Below, one piece after another: positions 42,719 through 51,157 of a stretch of DNA of 64,000 bases. The DNA lies in contig CAJUEL010000006.1 in NCBI GenBank assembly GCA_910585455.1, positions 62,001 through 126,000 of the forward strand, in the 5' to 3' direction. A program made the position numbers and the translations under genes. How positions within the stretch are numbered: position 1 is the stretch's first letter; every line of letters begins with the position of its first letter. Under the pieces are notes generated by a model, which was not told where the DNA came from, did not search any database, and was given only the letters and a program-made list of their open reading frames with translations. The DNA comes from an uncultured Eisenbergiella sp. GTDB lineage: Bacteria > Bacillota > Clostridia > Lachnospirales > Lachnospiraceae.

Positions 42719-43576
42719 ATGCCGGGTATTTTTATGATAAAAGATTTGATTGATCTGATCCGGAACAAATGCCGGGTATACGCGGTCGGTCCCATGATCC
42801 GGGATATGGTCCGCACGGAGGGCTTTAAAAACGGGCTTTTTTTGCTGGGCGTTCTCGCCTTTGCCCGGGCCTGTATTTTGCTCGCGCCGGAGGCGATGCG
42901 GGTTTCCAGCTCCAGCGCGGTAAACGGCAGGGAGCTTCCTGTCTACTGCGTTCAGACCGATGCCAAAAAGGTGGCGTTGAGCTTCGATGCCGCGTGGGGA
43001 AATGAAGACACACAAAAGATCCTGGAAATTTTGAAAAACCGCAATGTCCATGTGACCTTCTTCATGACGGGGGGCTGGGTGGAAAATTATCCGGAGGATG
43101 TGAAATCGATTCTGGCGGCGGGGCATGATCTGGGCAATCACAGTGAAAACCATAAAAATATGAGCCAGCTTTCCGCCGCCGAGCAGGAGCAGGAGCTGAT
43201 GAGCGTGCACAATAAGGTGAAGGAGCTGACCGGCTATGACATGTTTTTATTCCGCCCGCCCTATGGCGACTATGACAACAGTGTGATCCTGACGGCCAAA
43301 AAGTGCGGCTACTATGCCATTCAATGGGATGTGGATTCTCTGGACTGGAAGGATTACGGTGTGGACGCCATCATCGACAAGGTGGTGAATCATAAGCATC
43401 TGGGCAACGGCAGCATCATTCTGTGCCATAACGGGGCAAAATATACGGCGGAGGCGCTGGATGCCCTGATCAGTGGGCTGCAGGAAAAGGGGTATCAGAT
43501 CGTGCCGGTTTCCGAGCTGATCATCCGGGACAATTACCACATGGACGCGGAAGGACGGCAGATTCCCAACAGCTGA
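42719..43576 (+). CDS. Polysaccharide deacetylase (PdaA/PdaB-like, NodB domain)
   Basis: A 285-residue carbohydrate esterase family 4 protein. A membrane helix (about residues 40-58, NGLFLLGVLAFARACILL) places the catalytic domain outside. VALSFDAAWGNEDT provides the catalytic Asp and metal-binding Asp, NHSENHKNM the two metal-binding His residues, and FRPPYGDYDN the third motif. Similar proteins remove acetyl groups from peptidoglycan, often during sporulation. The start is uncertain: neither ATG at 42719 nor ATG at 42734 has a clear ribosome binding site. It stands alone between two terminators. Confidence 0.92.
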   Translation: MPGIFMIKDLIDLIRNKCRVYAVGPMIRDMVRTEGFKNGLFLLGVLAFARACILLAPEAMRVSSSSAVNGRELPVYCVQTDAKKVALSFDAAWGNEDTQKILEILKNRNVHVTFFMTGGWVENYPEDVKSILAAGHDLGNHSENHKNMSQLSAAEQEQELMSVHNKVKELTGYDMFLFRPPYGDYDNSVILTAKKCGYYAIQWDVDSLDWKDYGVDAIIDKVVNHKHLGNGSIILCHNGAKYTAEALDALISGLQEKGYQIVPVSELIIRDNYHMDAEGRQIPNS

Positions 43577-43589
43577 ATGGCGGACAGCA

Positions 43590-43634
43590 AAAAGCAACCT
43601 CACAGGCTTTATCGGATGAGGTTGCTTTTGTTTT
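43590..43634 (+). terminator. Terminator after the polysaccharide deacetylase gene
   Basis: AAAAGCAACCTCA (43590-43602) pairs exactly with TGAGGTTGCTTTT (43617-43629), then GTTTT: a 13-pair stem with U tail. Confidence 0.88.
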
Positions 43635-43721
43635 ATAGAGTTTCTATTTACTTTTGCAACCTATGCGGGTAAAATGATAGCAGTGTTATAGATGACCGGC
43701 ACAAAAACAGGAGTTTTTTGA

Positions 43722-45542
43722 ATGAAATGCAAAAAAGGAATACGGCTGCCGCTTCTGCTGTCGGTGGCGCTCCTTGTCGCCTTTTTGGCGGTGTGGGGCA
43801 GGAGGCAGGAGGCGGCAGCGCCGGAGGTTTCGTTACGAATAGCGTATGGAGAAACGATACAGGATATTTGCGGGTTTTTACGCGGGGAGGATGCTGACAC
43901 CCTCTGCTTTTTTCTGCCCTCTGGGCAGGGACGGCCAAGCTGGCGGCTAAACGCAGCGGCGGACTTCTGGCTGGACGGCGTGCGGATTGAAGATGGGGCG
44001 GCATGCTCTCTGGAGCCGGGAAAAGAGTACCGGCTTGTGAAAAGAGGAAAATTCTTCGGCGGAACGGGGGAATGGACGATACAGGTCATGCAGTCGGAAA
44101 ATCTGCCGGCCGTGTGGCTGACAACCGGAAGCGGAACGCTGGATTATGTGCTGGAGGAAAAGGGAAACAGGGAAAGCGGCGATGTTAGCTTTATCACGGA
44201 GAACGGACAGGCCGATTATGCCGGTGCTTTTGCAGAAATCAAGGGGCGGGGAAATTACACCTGGCTTTTGGAGAAAAAATCCTTCTCCCTGAATTTTTCA
44301 CAGCCTGTGGAGCTGCTTTCCCTGGCAGCGGATGATCAGTGGGTTTTGCTCGCCGGCGCATCGGAGGAGACCCATCTGATCAACCGCATGGTATTTGAAA
44401 TGATGCGCAGCGCCGGAATCGCAGATGTGCCCCAAAGCGCCTGGGTGGATCTGTATATCAACGGAGAATATTACGGCAACTATCTGCTTTCCCAGAAAGT
44501 AAAGCCTGCGGCACAGGATAAGGAAGACGGCTGGATGGTGGAGTTTGACGGCTACTGGGAGGCGGAGGGAAAGCCTGGATTTTATACGGATGCCGGTGAA
44601 ATTCTCGCCATCGGTTATCCGCAGACTCTGCAGGAGGGGGCGTCGGTCGAACTGCATGAAAGCATCCGGCAGTTTGTGCAGCGGGCAGAGAATGCGATTC
44701 TGGATGAGGAAGGGATCGACAGGGAGAGCATGACCGGCTGGCAGGAGCTGGTGGATGTGGACAGCCTTGCAAAAAAATACGTGCTGGATGAAATTTCAAA
44801 ATGTCCGGACGGCTGGAACGGCAGCAATTATTGCTTTTTCCGTGAGGGAAAGCTGTATTTTGGCGCGCCCTGGGATTATGAATTTTCCTTCGGCAACCAG
44901 CCGGCATGGTTTTCCGGCTGTCAGCTTCCGCAGGGGATTTACCACAGGGAGCATTCCACATGGTATCAGGGACTGTGCCGGAAAGCGGAATTCATGGATG
45001 CTGTAAAAGCGGCGTATCAGGATTTTTTCAGACCGTATCTGCAGGAACAGGCGGCGCATGTGCTGGACGGGCAGGCAGAACAAATCAGAGCGTCTATGGA
45101 GATGGATGCCCTGCGTTGGGGCAGGAAACAGGGAAGGTTTTACAGAAAGGTGGAAAATCTGAAGGGCTATATCGAGGACCGTCTTTCCTGGCTGGACGGG
45201 GAATGGCTGGGGCTTGTGACAGAATCGGAAACGCCCTGGTATGCGCTTCATCTGATGGACGGGGATAGTGAATACGCGGTTCACTATTACCGGGCGGGCA
45301 GCTATGTGGACGAGGAGGTTCTGGCGCGGGAGGATAACAGCTTCACCGGCTGGTATCTGGACCCGGCATGTACGGCTTTGGCGGATATCTGTGCAGAGCC
45401 GGTGAGCAAAGAGCTGTATCTGTATTCCGGATGGAATACCGCCATCGCCCATGCAAGGGTGCTTTGGGGCTTCTGGCCGTTGTTTGTGTTTTTGGCGGTT
45501 CTGGGGCTTTTGATGATTGCCTCCTGGCGGCAGAGAGGATGA
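43722..45542 (+). CDS. CotH kinase family protein, membrane-anchored
   Basis: A 606-residue protein. The N-terminal helix (residues 7-25) and a C-terminal helix near residues 580-600 (WPLFVFLAVLGLLMIASW) anchor it. The central part has CotH features: IKGRGNYTWLLEKKSFSLNF, the lipid/kinase-like loop INGEYYGNYLLSQKVK, and LYFGAPWDYEFSFGNQ. CotH proteins are atypical extracellular protein kinases involved in spore coat or surface protein phosphorylation. AGGAG lies 8 nt before the ATG. A monocistronic gene; the substrate is unknown and a purely structural role is possible. Confidence 0.87.
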   Translation: MKCKKGIRLPLLLSVALLVAFLAVWGRRQEAAAPEVSLRIAYGETIQDICGFLRGEDADTLCFFLPSGQGRPSWRLNAAADFWLDGVRIEDGAACSLEPGKEYRLVKRGKFFGGTGEWTIQVMQSENLPAVWLTTGSGTLDYVLEEKGNRESGDVSFITENGQADYAGAFAEIKGRGNYTWLLEKKSFSLNFSQPVELLSLAADDQWVLLAGASEETHLINRMVFEMMRSAGIADVPQSAWVDLYINGEYYGNYLLSQKVKPAAQDKEDGWMVEFDGYWEAEGKPGFYTDAGEILAIGYPQTLQEGASVELHESIRQFVQRAENAILDEEGIDRESMTGWQELVDVDSLAKKYVLDEISKCPDGWNGSNYCFFREGKLYFGAPWDYEFSFGNQPAWFSGCQLPQGIYHREHSTWYQGLCRKAEFMDAVKAAYQDFFRPYLQEQAAHVLDGQAEQIRASMEMDALRWGRKQGRFYRKVENLKGYIEDRLSWLDGEWLGLVTESETPWYALHLMDGDSEYAVHYYRAGSYVDEEVLAREDNSFTGWYLDPACTALADICAEPVSKELYLYSGWNTAIAHARVLWGFWPLFVFLAVLGLLMIASWRQRG

Positions 45543-45649
45543 TTGATAAAGTACGGAGTTTGGGACTTTATTTTTGCTATACTTTGTTTATGGCAGACGT
45601 ATTTTTTAAAACTTAAGATTTTGTGTGGTACAATTTAAAAAAATTCCTC

Positions 45650-45679
45650 TTGTAACGGGACGTGCTTTGCGTCTATAAT
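45650..45679 (+). promoter_or_regulatory. Promoter of the VanY-like gene cluster
   Basis: TTGTAA (45650-45655), an 18-bp spacer and TATAAT (45674-45679) lie 47 bp before the GTG start at 45727. Confidence 0.65.
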
Positions 45680-45726
45680 AGACAGGTGGATTACATATCA
45701 TGTTCTGAAGAGAAGGTGCTAAGATC

Positions 45727-46605
45727 GTGGAATATACAGAGGTATTATTGCGGAAGGAAAGAAAACGGGCGTTGGCGGTGCTGGGCATTTTGGTGGTGCT
45801 GATCGGCGGGCTTGCCAGCTGCTTCTACAGCTATTATCAGGATGCGGAGGCGCAGAAGGCGCAGCTTGCCGGGAGGCTTAAGGAAGCGCAGCAGACGATT
45901 GTGGGGCTTGAGGAACAGGCTTTGGAGGCTGAGGAAGAAGAAACGGAAGCAGAGGCGGTGGCAGTTATGGCGTCCAGACCTGCCCTGACGATTCCTTTTC
46001 CGGTGGATTTGGAGGAGTGGAATTATATTCTGGTGAACGAGCTGCATCCGCTGCCCAGGGATTTTGTGCCCCAGGTGGAAAAGACCTATGACGGACAGAG
46101 CGTGGACAGCAGGATGCGCGCGGCGCTGGAGAAAATGATAGACGATGCGAAGGAGGAGGGACTCAACCTCATGATCTGTTCCTCCTACCGGGATTATAAA
46201 AAGCAGGATTCCCTGATGGACAAATCCATCGCCAGATATGTCGGCAGAGGAATGAGCTATACGGAGGCCTTTTTTAAGACAAAGGAACAGATCGCTCTGA
46301 CGGGAGCGAGCGAGCACCATACAGGGCTTGCGGTGGACATTGTGGGAAAGGATCATCAGACGCTGGACCGGGCACAGGCGGATACGGCGGAGGCGATCTG
46401 GTTAAACGAGCATGCCTGTGAGTACGGATTTATTCTGCGTTATCCCGAGGATAAAGAGGAGATTACGATGATTTCCTTTGAATCCTGGCATTTCCGGTAT
46501 GTGGGAGAGGACGCGGCGGCATTTATGAAGGAGAATAATCTTTGTCTGGAGGAATTTGTGGAGCTGGCGGCCAGGCAGCAGGAGGCAGCGGAGAGCTGGC
46601 AGTAG
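45727..46605 (+). CDS. D-alanyl-D-alanine carboxypeptidase, VanY/M15B family
   Basis: A 292-residue enzyme trimming the terminal D-Ala from peptidoglycan stems. The N-terminal helix (about residues 14-33) anchors it, a coiled linker follows (about 36-75), then the zinc peptidase domain: ICSSYRDYKKQ, SEHHTGLAVDIVG (zinc His and Asp) and ESWHFRYVG (catalytic Glu and zinc His). It begins with GTG after AGAAGGTG. No VanH/A/X genes are present, so this is ordinary wall maintenance rather than glycopeptide resistance. It precedes the aminotransferase gene by 18 bp. Confidence 0.93.
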   Translation: MEYTEVLLRKERKRALAVLGILVVLIGGLASCFYSYYQDAEAQKAQLAGRLKEAQQTIVGLEEQALEAEEEETEAEAVAVMASRPALTIPFPVDLEEWNYILVNELHPLPRDFVPQVEKTYDGQSVDSRMRAALEKMIDDAKEEGLNLMICSSYRDYKKQDSLMDKSIARYVGRGMSYTEAFFKTKEQIALTGASEHHTGLAVDIVGKDHQTLDRAQADTAEAIWLNEHACEYGFILRYPEDKEEITMISFESWHFRYVGEDAAAFMKENNLCLEEFVELAARQQEAAESWQ

Positions 46606-46623
46606 CAGTGCAGGGAGATGACT

Positions 46624-47703
46624 ATGGAACAAACCATACATACAGGCTGGGAGGGCAAGGTCAGACGGGTCGTGCCCTATACGCCGGGGGAGCAGCCCGG
46701 GCGCAGCGACATTATCAAATTGAATACGAATGAGTGTCCGTATCCGCCTTCAAAGAAGGTGGCGGATGTGATTCACAGCTTTTGCGCGGATGCGCTGCGG
46801 CTCTATCCGGATCCGGCGGCGGGGGAGCTTGTGGAGGCGCTGGCGGCGCATTACCATGTGGAGCCGGAGCAGGTTTTTGTGGGTGTGGGATCGGATGACG
46901 TGCTGGCGCTGTCCTTTCTGACTTTTTTTAACAGCGATAAGCCGGTGCTTTTTCCGGACATCACCTATTCCTTTTACGATGTGTGGGCGGATTTGTACGG
47001 GATTCCCTGGAGGTGTCCGGCGCTGGATGAGAGCTTTCATCTGAAAAAGGAGGATTACCTGAAAGAAAACGGCGGCATCATTTTCCCCAATCCCAATGCG
47101 CCCACGGGGCTGTTTGAGGATTTGTCTGTGGTGGAGGAGATCGTCGCCGGCAATCCGGACAGCGTGGTGATCGTGGACGAGGCCTATGTGGATTTCGGCG
47201 GGGTGAGCGCGTTACCGCTTTTGCAAAAGTATGAAAATCTGCTGGTGGTGCAGACCTTTTCCAAGTCCCGGGCGCTGGCGGGCATGCGCATCGGCTTCGC
47301 GATCGGCAGTCAAAAGCTGATCCGGTATTTGAACGATGTGAAATTTTCTTTCAATTCCTATACGATGAACCGGCTGACCATCGCCTGTGGCAGGGCATGC
47401 GTGGAGGACGATGTTTATTTTCGGGAAATTACGGGAAAAATGATCGGGACCAGGGAGCGCATGAAGAAGGAGCTTTCAGCGCTGGGATTTTCCTTCCCAG
47501 ACTCGATGGCGAATTTTGTGTTCGCACGGCATGAGCGGGTTCCTGCTGTCAGGCTGTTTGCGGCGCTTAAGGAAGCGGGCATTTATGTCCGCCACTTCAA
47601 CCGGCCGCGGATTGAGAATTATCTGCGCATTTCGGTGGGGACGGATGCGGAAACCGACAGATTGCTCGCATTTTTAAAACAATATTTGAACGAGGGAGAA
47701 TGA
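46624..47703 (+). CDS. hisC: Histidinol-phosphate aminotransferase-like PLP enzyme
   Basis: A 359-residue class I/II aminotransferase. KLNTNECPYPPS at the N-terminus, YPDPAAGELVEALAAHY and the PLP-binding Lys in TFSKSRALAGMRIGFAIGS are typical of HisC, as is the C-terminal Arg in ENYLRISVG. No other histidine gene is nearby, so a related substrate (aromatic amino acids, threonine-phosphate) is possible. GGGAG is 6 nt before the ATG at 46624; ATG at 46618 overlaps that signal. Its stop region adjoins the next gene. Confidence 0.88.
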   Translation: MEQTIHTGWEGKVRRVVPYTPGEQPGRSDIIKLNTNECPYPPSKKVADVIHSFCADALRLYPDPAAGELVEALAAHYHVEPEQVFVGVGSDDVLALSFLTFFNSDKPVLFPDITYSFYDVWADLYGIPWRCPALDESFHLKKEDYLKENGGIIFPNPNAPTGLFEDLSVVEEIVAGNPDSVVIVDEAYVDFGGVSALPLLQKYENLLVVQTFSKSRALAGMRIGFAIGSQKLIRYLNDVKFSFNSYTMNRLTIACGRACVEDDVYFREITGKMIGTRERMKKELSALGFSFPDSMANFVFARHERVPAVRLFAALKEAGIYVRHFNRPRIENYLRISVGTDAETDRLLAFLKQYLNEGE

Positions 47704-47705
47704 GG

Positions 47706-48203
47706 ATGGATCAGATAGCGGTATGGTTTGCCTCCACGCTGGGGCAGTATATTTCAAAGGAAGCGGTTGTTTTTGTCATTTCCATGGTTCCGATTCTGGA
47801 GCTGCGGGGCGGACTTTTGGTGTCGAAGATGATCGGTGTGCCGCTTTTGACGGCGATTCCGCTCTGCATTGTGGGGAATATCATTCCGATTCCGTTCATT
47901 TTGCTGTTCATCAAACAGATTTTCAAGTGGCTCAAAAGGGCGCCTCTTTTCGATAAATTCATCACGAAGCTGGAGAACCGGGCGATGGGCAAGAGCGATT
48001 CCATCAAACGTTACGAATTCTGGGGACTTGCGCTGTTCGTGGGCATTCCGCTGCCCGGCACGGGAGCCTGGACCGGTTCTTTGATCGCGGCGCTTTTGGA
48101 CATCGATTTCAAAAAGGCGATCATCGCGGAGCTGGTGGGCATCGCCATGGCGACCGTGATCATGTCCATCGTCAGCTACGGTCTTCTGGGGATGTTTTTC
48201 TAG
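47706..48203 (+). CDS. COG2426 small membrane protein (putative small multidrug export protein)
   Basis: A 165-residue protein with about four membrane helices and the conserved family features ELRGGLLVSKMIGVPLL and GIPLPGTGAWTGSLIAALL. The family is annotated as putative small multi-drug export protein, but function is unproven. GGGAG lies 7 nt before the ATG at 47706; an ATG at 47700 overlaps the hisC stop and is too close to the signal. Probably translated from the same mRNA as hisC and the acyltransferase. Confidence 0.88.
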   Translation: MDQIAVWFASTLGQYISKEAVVFVISMVPILELRGGLLVSKMIGVPLLTAIPLCIVGNIIPIPFILLFIKQIFKWLKRAPLFDKFITKLENRAMGKSDSIKRYEFWGLALFVGIPLPGTGAWTGSLIAALLDIDFKKAIIAELVGIAMATVIMSIVSYGLLGMFF

Positions 48204-48218
48204 GAAAGGACTGAAAGG

Positions 48219-49361
48219 ATGGGGCAGGCGGTCACGCTGCGCCCGGCAGCGCAAAACCGGGACAGACAGTTTGATATCCTTTCGGCTCTGGCGATGCTTT
48301 TGGTCGTCATGGGGCATGTGGATGAGGGAATGCTCACGATCGGCGGGCTTTTCCCCTATTATTCCTTTCACATTGCGCTGTTTTTGTTCATATCAGGCTA
48401 TTTTTATGTGCCTGAGAAGGAAGCGCATATCGGGGCATATCTGGCAGGAAAGGCGCGCAGGCTCCTCCTGCCGTATTTTATCTGGAATGCTTTTTATGGA
48501 CTTTTGGTCGTCTGCCTGCGGGCGGCAGGCTTTTATATCGGAAACGTGCCGTCCCTTTGGACGCTTTTTGTGGAGCCTTTTTTGTCCGGACATCAGTTTT
48601 TGTACAATGCGCCGGCCTGGTTTGTTCCGGCACTGTTTCTGACCGAAGTGGTCAATGTGATGATCCGCCGGCTGCTGCGCGCGATTGGGCTGCGCAATGA
48701 GTGGGCTCTCATGGGCATGTACCTGTGTCTGGGCTTTCTGGTGGTGTGGCTTTCCGCGGGCGGACGTGTGTATGACTGGTATCGGATCCCGGGCAGGATC
48801 ATGTATATGCTGCCCTGCTATCAGATGGGGAGACTGTACCGGGAACGCTTAAAAAGGCATGACACACTTCCTGACTGGCTGTATTTTGGCATTCTGCTCA
48901 TCGCGCAGCTTTTGCTCGCCTGCTTTTCCAACGGCCTGGCGGTCAGCGCCGCCTGGGTCAACGGCTTTTCAAACGGTCCGGTCGTTCCTTACATAACGGC
49001 GGCGACGGGAATTGCGTTTTGGCTGCGCGTTTCGCGGATTCTGGAACCGGCGCTGGCAAAAAGCCGCTTTTTTAACCGGCTTGGACAGAATACCTATGCG
49101 GTGATGCTTCATCAGGTGCTGGCTTTTTTTGTGGTGAAGGGCATGTTTGCCCTGGCGGGGGCAGCGACGGGCTGGTTCGCGGACTTTGACTGGAATGCCT
49201 TTCGGACTGATGTGTATTATTTTTATCTGCCGGGCGGTCTTACGCAGTTTAAAATGCTGTATGTGATAGCGGGGGTAGCGCTGCCGCTTCTGCTGCAACG
49301 GGGAATTGATGCGGTCTGGCAGCGTATCACAGGGCTGCAGGACGAACCGGGCGTCCGTTAA
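48219..49361 (+). CDS. Acyltransferase 3 family membrane protein (OafA-like)
   Basis: A 380-residue integral membrane acyltransferase with about ten helices. The N-terminus RQFDILSALAMLLVVMGHVDEG carries the conserved active-site His, followed by PYYSFHIALFLFISGYFY. Such enzymes acetylate surface sugars or peptidoglycan using cytoplasmic acyl-CoA. It begins 15 bp after the COG2426 gene, preceded by GAAAGGA. The acceptor molecule cannot be inferred. Confidence 0.9.
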   Translation: MGQAVTLRPAAQNRDRQFDILSALAMLLVVMGHVDEGMLTIGGLFPYYSFHIALFLFISGYFYVPEKEAHIGAYLAGKARRLLLPYFIWNAFYGLLVVCLRAAGFYIGNVPSLWTLFVEPFLSGHQFLYNAPAWFVPALFLTEVVNVMIRRLLRAIGLRNEWALMGMYLCLGFLVVWLSAGGRVYDWYRIPGRIMYMLPCYQMGRLYRERLKRHDTLPDWLYFGILLIAQLLLACFSNGLAVSAAWVNGFSNGPVVPYITAATGIAFWLRVSRILEPALAKSRFFNRLGQNTYAVMLHQVLAFFVVKGMFALAGAATGWFADFDWNAFRTDVYYFYLPGGLTQFKMLYVIAGVALPLLLQRGIDAVWQRITGLQDEPGVR

Positions 49362-49398
49362 GCTATCCGGCGGCGGACAGGCATAAATGAGGTGAAAT

Positions 49399-50193
49399 AT
49401 GAACGCATATGAGGACTTTGCGGAGGTATACGATATTTTTATGGATGAAACGCCCTATGCAGAGTGGAGCGCCTTTGTGACGGACGCTCTGCGGGCGGCG
49501 GGCATTGCGGATGGTCTTGTGCTGGACCTGGGCTGCGGCACCGGCACGATGACGGAGCTTTTGGCGCAGGCGGGCTATGATATGATCGGGGTGGACAGCT
49601 CCGACCGGATGCTGGATATCGCCATGGAAAAAAGAGCGCGTTCCGGGCTGGATATTCTTTATTTGCAGCAGGATATGCGGGAATTTGAGCTTTATGGCAC
49701 CGTGCGGGCGGTGGTCAGCCTGTGCGATTCCGTCAATTATCTGCTCACGGAAGAGGAGCTTTTGCAGACATTTTTACTTGTCAACAATTACCTGGATCCC
49801 GGCGGCCTGTTTTTGTTTGATTTCAATACGGTCTATAAATACGGGACTGTGATCGGTGACGCCACAATCGCGGAAAACCGGGATGATTGCAGCTTTATCT
49901 GGGAAAATTATTATCGGGAAGAGGATGCCTGCAACGAGTACGACCTGACGGTTTTTGTGCGGGAAGAAGGGGAGCGCTTCCGCAGGTTTACGGAGACCCA
50001 CGTTCAGCGGGGCTATACGTTGCCCGTGATGAAAGGGCTTGTGGAAGAGGCAGGTATGGTGTTTGTGCGGGCTATGGATGCGGATACACATGCGGAGGTG
50101 ACGGACAGGAGCGAGCGAATTTATGTGTTCGCCGCCGAACATGGGAAAGCGGCTTCCGGCCCCGTACCCGGCGCGCGTCAGGACGTTTCATGA
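49399..50193 (+). CDS. SAM-dependent class I methyltransferase
   Basis: A 264-residue methyltransferase. VLDLGCGTGTMTELLAQAGYDMIGVDSSD contains motif I and the acidic residue that binds the ribose of S-adenosylmethionine; LYLQQDMREFEL and AVVSLCDSVNYLL are motifs II-III. Its architecture is that of YodH/YqeM-like enzymes of unknown substrate found upstream of housekeeping genes in clostridia. GAGGTG precedes the ATG. It lies 78 bp before hslO. Confidence 0.9.
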   Translation: MNAYEDFAEVYDIFMDETPYAEWSAFVTDALRAAGIADGLVLDLGCGTGTMTELLAQAGYDMIGVDSSDRMLDIAMEKRARSGLDILYLQQDMREFELYGTVRAVVSLCDSVNYLLTEEELLQTFLLVNNYLDPGGLFLFDFNTVYKYGTVIGDATIAENRDDCSFIWENYYREEDACNEYDLTVFVREEGERFRRFTETHVQRGYTLPVMKGLVEEAGMVFVRAMDADTHAEVTDRSERIYVFAAEHGKAASGPVPGARQDVS

Positions 50194-50271
50194 CAGCGCA
50201 GTGGGTACAGAGTAATGCGGGTATTCGGGTCCGGCGAATTATGATAGTCTTGTGAAGGAGAGGAAAACGGT

Positions 50272-51150
50272 ATGACGGATTATATGGTGCGTGCGACCGC
50301 GGCGGATGCGCAGATCCGCGCGTTTGCGGCAACGACAAGGGAAACGGTGGAAGCTGCGCGGCAGGCGCATGATACGAGCCCAGTGGTGACGGCGGCGCTG
50401 GGGCGGCTTTTGACTGCAGGCGCGATGATGGGAACGATGCTCAAGGCGGATTCCGACCTGTTGACTTTGCAGGTCAAGGGGGATGGCCCGGTGGGTTCAT
50501 TGACCGTGACTGCGGATCCGGAAGGAAATGTGAAGGGATACGCGCAGGCGCCGCAGGTGATTTTGCCCGCGAACGAAAGGGGAAAGCTGGATGTGGGCAA
50601 GGCTGTGGGAAACGGCGTGCTTTCCGTCATACGGGATATGGGATTAAAAGACCCCTATGTGGGGCAGACTGCTTTGCAGACAGGGGAGATCGGCGACGAC
50701 CTCACCTACTATTTTGCCACCTCCGAGCAGGTGCCTTCCTCCGTGGGACTGGGCGTGCTGATGGAAAAGACGAATACGGTGCGGTGCGCGGGGGGCTTTA
50801 TCATACAGCTCATGCCCTTCGCGGAGGAAGCGGTCATCTCCCGCCTGGAAAAAAATCTGTCAAACCTGACGTCGGTGACTGCGCTTCTGGATCAGGGCAT
50901 GTCTCCGGAGGAAATGCTTAAGCGTCTGCTGGATGGCTTTTCGGTGGAGTTTACGGACAGGATGCCCTGCCGCTTTGCCTGCAACTGCAGTAAGGAGCGG
51001 GTGGAGAAAGCGCTCATTTCCATTGGGAAGCAGGAGATTGACAGCATGATACAGGACGGAAAGCCCATTGAGGTGAACTGTCATTTTTGCAATAAAAATT
51101 ACAGCTTTTCGGTGGAAGAGCTGCGAAGCATTTTAAAAAAGTCGAGGTAA
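50272..51150 (+). CDS. hslO: Hsp33 redox-regulated chaperone
   Basis: A 292-residue holdase activated by oxidative unfolding. The N-terminus DYMVRATAADAQIRAFAA, the core LKADSDLLTLQVKGDGP and the C-terminal zinc centre (CNC in CRFACNCSKERV and CHFC in EVNCHFCNKNYSF) match Hsp33 throughout, and the length is normal. AGGAGAGG precedes the ATG. It is followed after 7 bp by nadE. Confidence 0.97.
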   Translation: MTDYMVRATAADAQIRAFAATTRETVEAARQAHDTSPVVTAALGRLLTAGAMMGTMLKADSDLLTLQVKGDGPVGSLTVTADPEGNVKGYAQAPQVILPANERGKLDVGKAVGNGVLSVIRDMGLKDPYVGQTALQTGEIGDDLTYYFATSEQVPSSVGLGVLMEKTNTVRCAGGFIIQLMPFAEEAVISRLEKNLSNLTSVTALLDQGMSPEEMLKRLLDGFSVEFTDRMPCRFACNCSKERVEKALISIGKQEIDSMIQDGKPIEVNCHFCNKNYSFSVEELRSILKKSR

Positions 51151-51157
51151 ATGTGGG

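Noticed and set aside
45727..46605. Vancomycin resistance cluster
   Set aside because: Only a VanY-like carboxypeptidase is present; no VanH, ligase, VanX or VanRS partners. These enzymes are common in susceptible Clostridia.
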